Origin: Xylogone sp. PMI_703
Taxonomy: Eukaryota > Ascomycota > Leotiomycetes
Reading direction: 5' to 3'
DNA: 64,000 bases
Assembly (NCBI GenBank): GCA_021399445.1
Contig: JAJTUQ010000003.1
Location: forward strand, 3,348,001-3,412,000
The notes under the pieces are model-generated. The model saw only the letters and a program-made list of their open reading frames with translations, ran no database searches and was not told the DNA's origin. Within the stretch, counting starts at the first letter, position 1. Every line of letters starts with the position of its first letter. Position numbers and translations under genes: made by a program. Of this stretch, positions 58,128 to 64,000 are shown one piece after another.

Positions 58128-59873
58128 ATGTCAGCCCAACTTCGCCGCACCAATGCATCCGTCAGCACCAGTATCGAAGCTCGATTCAATGTCCCTCTTG
58201 TTCTCCGTCCGTTGCTTCGTGCCTATGTACTAGGTTACGCTTCTAGCACCCTGCCCCGGATCATCACGTTACTCCTGACCCATCTCACTCGTCACAGGAG
58301 GAAGAGGCCTAGCATCGCGGGCGATAAGAAGCCTGATGTACCATTTCTCACCTCATTGAAGGCCATTCTGAGCGGTGCTTTGGAATGCCAAAGGTTTCCG
58401 GCTTTTTGTGCGACGTTGGTTGGAGGGTCCACGATTTTAGAGGCACGTGATTTGATTCCCCTTTTCTTGGACTCCCCAAGTTTGTTGCTAACTAGCATCG
58501 TATAATAGATACCATTACGGAAAGTCATTGGTAAGTTGCTGAAGGGTTGGTCGGGAATTGCACGACAACGGTAAGTATTTTGCTTTTCCACTTCCATATA
58601 CTTGGTCATTTTTATATCATCCCGTTTGAGCTTCTCTTAAACCATGTATGACTGCCCACTAATGCACCTTAGGCTTTCCGTATGGTTGGCTACTTTCATT
58701 GCAGCATGGCTCAGCTTGAGCCTACTGCAGTCTAAGAAGAGCGATGCATACATCGATTATGTCTCTGATCCAGATGTTCCAGAAGGAAGCAAGTCGGTGC
58801 GACCTGTCCGGTTTGCTGGCCGAACTATGGACTTGACTCTCTTCGCAGTATGCCGAGGCCTGGACGTGATAATAGGCGAGCTTTGGTCGCAGCGGAAAGC
58901 CAGAAGGATAGCAAATTGCAAGTGGACTAAGGTCAGAGCCCCTCTGTATACCCTCTTTTTACCTTTATTCTTGGATTCTGCTATCATTGCATAAGTTCCC
59001 TATGGAATTTTCTAACTCCGTATACAGCTTGAGTCATCTATCTCTGCTTTAACAGATTCTACTATATTCGCTGCTTCCAGTGCCTTGATAATGTGGGCTT
59101 TCATGTACACGCCTTCTCGTCTCCCTGGAGCTTATAACAAGTGGATCGCCTCCGCCGCACAGGTAGACCAGCGCCTGCTCATCGCCCTTCGACGCATGCG
59201 TTGGGGAGATCTGGTCTACGGTGTCGAAACCGGCCAGGCTGAACTCCTTGAATCCATGTGCGCCGATTACAATCTCCCTCTCGAGTACGGCGATCCCGTA
59301 AAATCGATCCCCATCCCCTGTGAGCTTGTTCACATGGGGCGTGGCACAAGCTGTGAGTATCACGCACTCTCACGACTCTTACGTTCCGTATTCTGGGCCT
59401 TCAGCACTTATCTGCCATTAAATCTGCTCTTGGTCCTCCGTAATCCATCACGCTCATCTTTCAAATCAGCATTGAAATCCTCCTTGCGATCCTCTTCATT
59501 CCTAGCTACCTTCATTGCTCTTTTCTACTATGGTGTATGTCTAGCACGCACTCGTTTAGGGCCCAGGATTCTCGGTACGTCCCTCGTCACCCGCCGTCAG
59601 ATCGATTCAGGCCTTTGTGTGTCCTCCGGCTGCGCGCTTTGTGGATGGAGTATCCTGCTAGAGAATCCTGGAAGAAGGAAAGACATTGCGCTATTTGTGG
59701 CACCGAGAGCGTTGGCTACGCTATTGCCTCGACGGTATGACTGGGAGAAGAGGTGGAGGGAGACAGCTGCTTTCGGGGCCGCAACGGCAGTGGTATTTAC
59801 TTGTGTAAAGGAGCGACCGGAGAGAGTTAGAGGAGTCTTGGGGAAAGTACTGAAGGCTGTATTGGTTGTTTGA
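58128..59873 (+). CDS. TMEM135-like integral membrane protein
   Basis: Four exons, 58128..58442, 58509..58570, 58673..58931 and 59028..59873, give 493 residues with no internal stop. Hydrophobic stretches such as SVWLATFIAAWLSLSLLQ, IFAASSALIMWAFMY, VFWAFSTYLPLNLLLVL and SSFLATFIALFYYGV point to a multi-spanning membrane protein. CAVLVGG-like CATLVGGSTILE with IPLRKVIGKLL, and the pair GYASSTLPR and RRGRNLDV-like CRGLDVII, resemble the fungal proteins related to animal TMEM135 (peroxisome/mitochondria-linked). That assignment rests on pattern memory and is moderate. The first intron appears to start with GC (GAG|GCACGT), because no GT donor keeps the frame and the LE-IPLR junction. Confidence 0.72.
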
Positions 59874-60303
59874 AGAAATGTCTGAGATATATTTATGCTG
59901 GATACAATCAATGAAAGGCGTTGTGGCGAGGAAAGATTCGGGGGAAGAGGAAAAGCGCCTCCCAGCAAGATTATAAATAATGTCTAGTGTGTAATATCAA
60001 GATATTCAGCTGCTGGGTCTTTTGCTATGTACTAGAGAGAACGGTTGAAATATGGCACTGCTATTTAGATGAACATGCCACTGATTCGAGACTTGAGTGC
60101 TCAGATTTCTAAGTTGACTAAGGTCAAGTGCAAAAGAGAGAAAGTAACATGTGCTACTAATTTGACAGATATGCACGGGTATATTTCATCTAGCCAGTAA
60201 AAGAAATGTAAGATTAGATAAAAGAGACGGGCAAAAGTAAGAAATACAGCACATGAGGGGGAGAACAGCATTGGGACATTGCTCCTTTTAATTAATCCGT
60301 ACT
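59874..60303. other. Convergent intergenic gap
   Basis: 430 nt between the stop codons of the TMEM135-like (plus) and Spo22 (minus) genes. No gene is seen. Confidence 0.5.
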
Positions 60304-63300
60304 TTAAGCAACATCCCACTTCAACTCCAACAGCTTACTCTGCAACACCCTCTCCAGGGCGCCACCATCTTGCACTAAATGAGCAATGTTCAACGCCTTG
60401 CCCGCCCAGATCTTAGTCGCTTCATCATCGCCCGCGCAGAAGAGGTCTATCGCATGGTTGAAAGCCGTGGAGGTGATCCACTCCAATTCTTCTGTTGGAT
60501 AGGGTAAGGGGGTCTATTGGTGGTGAGTTCAACATGAATGAATTAAAACAGCTTAAAACAGAAGACCAAGATTTATATGGAGTGATAGTGGACGCTTACG
60601 TACCTCTGATAGCTCTTCTGCGAGTGAGTGGATCTGGTCTAGGAGCTGCTCTGCTACAGCCGGCGTCTCTGGCAGGGCGATTTGGAAGAGACAGCGCATG
60701 TATTTTGCGAGCTTTATGGCGTCGAAGGAGTCGAGGCTAAAAGCGGCATTGACTATCTTTTTTAAGGTCATTATGAGAACTAGGTTTGGTCGTCAGTCAG
60801 GTTACAATAAAAACAGGATAGAAAAGGGAGAAGAAAGACCTGTGGTTGGTGCTTGACTGGACAAGATACAATCTGCCATTATCTCATAAATTCGCATTGT
60901 CTTGCAAATGTCTGCCCTAAGTATGATCTCTCCCAGACTATCCCATGCTTTGAGATGACATGCAGCCTCGAAGTCATACGCTAGTAAGACACCTAGTTTT
61001 GTGAGAAGATCGTGTGCCGGTGCCTCTTCCAGCTTATCTAACCTCTCTTGAAGTGTCTTGTCAAAGTTCTCGACATGCTTTCGAACACTGAGATAATCTT
61101 GCAACTGAGTTTCAATTGCATCCTCTCCGCGAGCCAAGGCTACCAAACCTGTAGCAATTGAGAATTCACAGAACATGCGGCGGAGAACTAGGTCGTCTGA
61201 GACTTGGGAGCTAATATCATTTGGATAAAAATCGATAAAATAAACGCAGGCAGCTAGAATTCGCACAGAGTGTCGAGGAGTCCAACATGCCAAGTTCTTG
61301 ATTCCGAGGTTATAAGAGTTCTTAGAGAACCACTCTAGCTCAGAAACTGTCCAAATGACATCTGCCCCTGATGGCTGCGACTTTTCCTTCTTTATTGCAG
61401 AAATAGCTAGTTACGTAAGCATCAAATAATATAACTAGTACGGGTTGTATAAAATATTACCTCCTTCAAATAGCTTGCAGAGTTTCTCCACGACGTCTTC
61501 TCCGGATTCCGTATCATTTTTGTTTCCTTCAGATTCAAAGCGCGAAACCATCAATCCAATAGTGACCCTTAACAATGATGGCAAATGTACCTCACTAGGA
61601 GCTCCATAATTGTGTTTCTCAAGAACTAACTGTAATGCCTTCACTGCTTGATCTCTGTTGCCAACTTGCTGGGCATCCAAGACACAAGCATAGAGAAGAT
61701 TGGAATCTTGCGTGGAGACGAGACTGACCTTTTCGAGACATTCACTTGCCAAATCGACATCTCCACAACGAATTGCAATCTTATACATCAGGAACCGGGT
61801 CATCGGTTCATCCTTGGCTGCCTCCGACATAGAATCATATATACCTCTAGCACTCTGGAGGTCTTGACGAGCTAAAGCACAGAGCAGGAGTTTTCTAGTC
61901 AGAGTGAGTCAAATGATATAACATTTAGGAGTTTAACAAACCTTGCTATCCGTGTCATGTTCGTCTTCCCAGAGGTCTCAAATATTTTATGCATAGCCAA
62001 TTGACACCACTTTTCGGAGATTTCATATTGGCCTTGCTTGTAGTTCGATTCAATTCGCTTCCATAGTAACTGTAGTCAATCAGAATCGAAAGGAGAAATG
62101 GGCAAAGAGACGGACAGTATGCGCTGCCAAAGCTGCTGTTGAGCCTATTTGCTCGTTAAGGTTGCTGCTTATATGGTCGATAATGCCCTCAAGTGAAGTT
62201 AGGGTGTCACTACTCTCCCTTTGACTGACAGTCAGATATAGGCGCGTGACAAGGACCCGCTCGATCCAATCTATTCGTCCGGCGTGAAGTAACCTCGACT
62301 TCTGGAGCTCATCTAATGCTTTGCAAGCAAGACTGGGGCTCTTGTCATTCAGCTTTCGGGTATGATATAAGATTAACTTCAAATTTGCGTCACTCAGAAC
62401 CATAGTCTGTGCCATTCTTCGCAGGACATCGCCGTACAGTGTACTGTTGAACGGGTCGTTTGAATCTGCTGATATCAACTCTAATCTCAGAATCAGAACA
62501 ATAAGCTTATCTCCAACCTCATTCTCTAGTAAGTCAATAAGATTGCTTGCTCTTTTAACCGATTCTGCATCTTGCAATCCTAACAAGGACTTAACCTGAC
62601 CCTGTATTATCGAGATACGGAATTCGCTTGCATCAATACTCAGTCTATCTATTTCATGAATATTGAAGATGTCTAATGCTCTGTCTAACCACTTAGTTGC
62701 AAGTTGATACTGTTTCTTAACTAGAAGATCCCGGCCAATTTCATATAGGGTATCTGCCAGGCTTTCTGCCGTGTCGGAATCGAGATCTTTTTTGTAAGAA
62801 GCAGACTTTTTAAACATGTGCTCTGCAATATCCAACTGGTTTTGCTGCCATGCCTACTGGTGTGGTTAGAGAGAGCTAGCCAAATGGGAATGTATAAGGA
62901 TACCAGAGCGGTTCTGATTATAAAATATTCTGCACTCAGTCTTTCGTATATCTGCTTATCTGGTAAGTCTCCGGAGTCAGGTTGTTGTAATGCCTGCTGA
63001 TATCCCGCGACTTTCTCCAATACCTTGACAGCAAGGTCTAACTGCTTCATTTCTATTGATCTCAGCACATATTCGATAGTTCATAGAAGGTCATGTACCC
63101 AGGCAGTTCTTTGCTGCTTTGATCCCCACCTTCATCAGCCGGCTAGTCGAGTTCATCTTCTCGTTATCCTGTGCAATATCAAGAAGCAAAAAGGCAAATA
63201 TTCGTGCAAGAGTCAGCATAATGGTGACGTCCTCATGGCTAGGGACTTCTTCATCGCGTCGAAGTCTTGTACACAGGTTCCATAATGAAGTTCCTTGTTT

Positions 63301-63546
63301 ATCTATTTCCTGGCATAGTGATGATGAGGTAGGCCGCTGTTTGCTAGGAAACGCTTGTATCTGGTTCTCAATCTCGTGGAACAAACTCTCATGATTGTTC
63401 AATTTGATAATGTTGGGTAACCGTGTCTGTAGTTCAGTGGAGAAGGCTAAGTCAGCTGTTAATGAGTGTATCCTCGGAAGAGATCTACTTAGGAGACTCA
63501 CACAGAATAGACTCGAATCTTTTGTCCTTGGATGGATGGGCTGCAT
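60304..63546 (-). CDS. SPO22: Meiosis protein Spo22/Zip4 (TPR repeat)
   Basis: Meiosis-specific scaffold that promotes class I crossovers with the ZMM group. The gene has at least eight exons on the minus strand. Clear coding blocks lie at about 63480-63105 (DLAFSTELQTRLPNIIKL...), 63060-62910, 62860-62115, 62070-61950, 61890-61460, 61405-60845, 60780-60605 and 60495-60304. They read as TPR-like helical repeats, for example AESLADTLYEIGRDLLVKKQYQLATKWLDRAL, RKLLLCALARQDLQSARGIYDSM and WSRFE-like segments, ending LQSKLLELKWDVA. LWKRIESNYKQGQYEISEKWC is characteristic of the SPO22 family domain. I place the start at the in-frame ATG 63546. An alternative first exon could begin at 63717 (MNRSVNVEVL). 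Splice sites for individual introns were not all fixed. Expression would be expected only in meiosis. Confidence 0.8.
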
Positions 63547-64000
63547 GTACGAAAGGTGCCATTATCATGCATCAGAAAAATAAAGATATATGGATAAAGC
63601 TGTGGTGGCTGCAACAAAGTAGTTTAGTATATTTTGGAAGAGGATCGGCTCTGAGACTTGAATGTTTGCGATTGCGGCACCTGACCTCAAGACTTCAACA
63701 TTAACGGAACGATTCATTTTAACTATATCGAAGCCCTATAAGGCATACTAAAACTTAGACCTGCTGCACAATGGAGAAATTTACAAGTCGAAATCGAAGA
63801 GGGATAGAAATGAATCAAGTGCAATGGTTCGAACACCTTTTTTAATCCTTTTTTTGATATTCCTTCGGAAAACCAGCATATATACCAAATAATGATAATG
63901 ACCCAAAACTTTACAATTACCTTACGTTTGACGCTTTACGGGATTCTGTGGCAAAAAGTTTCCTACAATAAGACACGGACTAGCACAGAGTTAGTAGAAG
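63547..64000. promoter_or_regulatory. Upstream flank of SPO22
   Basis: AT-rich sequence likely to contain the promoter and leader of SPO22. An in-frame-looking ATG at 63717 could begin a small 5' exon. No other gene is supported before the window end. Confidence 0.45.

Overview
The window is nuclear DNA from a filamentous ascomycete (Pezizomycotina). The evidence is split genes with short GT-AG introns (mostly 49-110 nt, many with a CTAAC-like branch site), long Ser/Pro-rich proteins, and fungal versions of ORM, Air, Zip4/Spo22 and Mug190. Some protein features look Leotiomycete-like, but that placement is only an inference. I found no operons, CRISPR arrays, phage or recognisable transposon genes. 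Mean spacing is about one gene per 4 kb, with several 2-4 kb gene-poor gaps.

Layout. 1-8431: a possible degenerate tRNA-Trp/SINE-like Pol III unit (565-720), then a C2H2 zinc-finger regulator on the minus strand (2376-4354) with a 4 kb gene-free upstream flank. 8432-21007: a large, mostly disordered protein with a histone-fold-like N-terminus and a four-copy short motif (minus), a gene-poor gap holding a small Cys-rich gene (16376-16765, minus), and a GPI-anchored, proline-rich cell-wall protein (17849-21007, minus). 21654-31000: ORM sphingolipid regulator (minus), Air1/Air2-like TRAMP zinc-knuckle protein (plus), DUF427 protein (plus) and a DHA1-type MFS transporter (plus). 31847-36859: lysyl-tRNA synthetase in 17 exons, including a 6-nt microexon, followed by replication factor C subunit 5 (both plus). 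37311-45000: a Mug190/tricalbin-like SMP-C2 protein (minus), N-acetylglucosamine-6-phosphate deacetylase (plus) and COX11 (minus). 46053-54540: an unrecognised disordered nuclear-type protein (minus), a Y-family DNA polymerase of the iota type (plus), a 2.2 kb gap rich in TACAGTA/TACTGTA motifs, and a bHLH transcription factor (minus). 58128-63546: a TMEM135-like membrane protein (plus) convergent with the meiotic protein Spo22/Zip4 (minus).

The genes are a mix of housekeeping (LysRS, RFC5, COX11, ORM, Air), metabolism (GlcNAc-6-P deacetylase), DNA damage tolerance (Pol iota), meiosis (Spo22) and regulation (C2H2, bHLH). Nothing suggests one shared pathway or a biosynthetic cluster. Exon models were built by hand from splice sites and reading frame. 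Where a total is quoted, the spliced length is an exact multiple of three with no internal stop.
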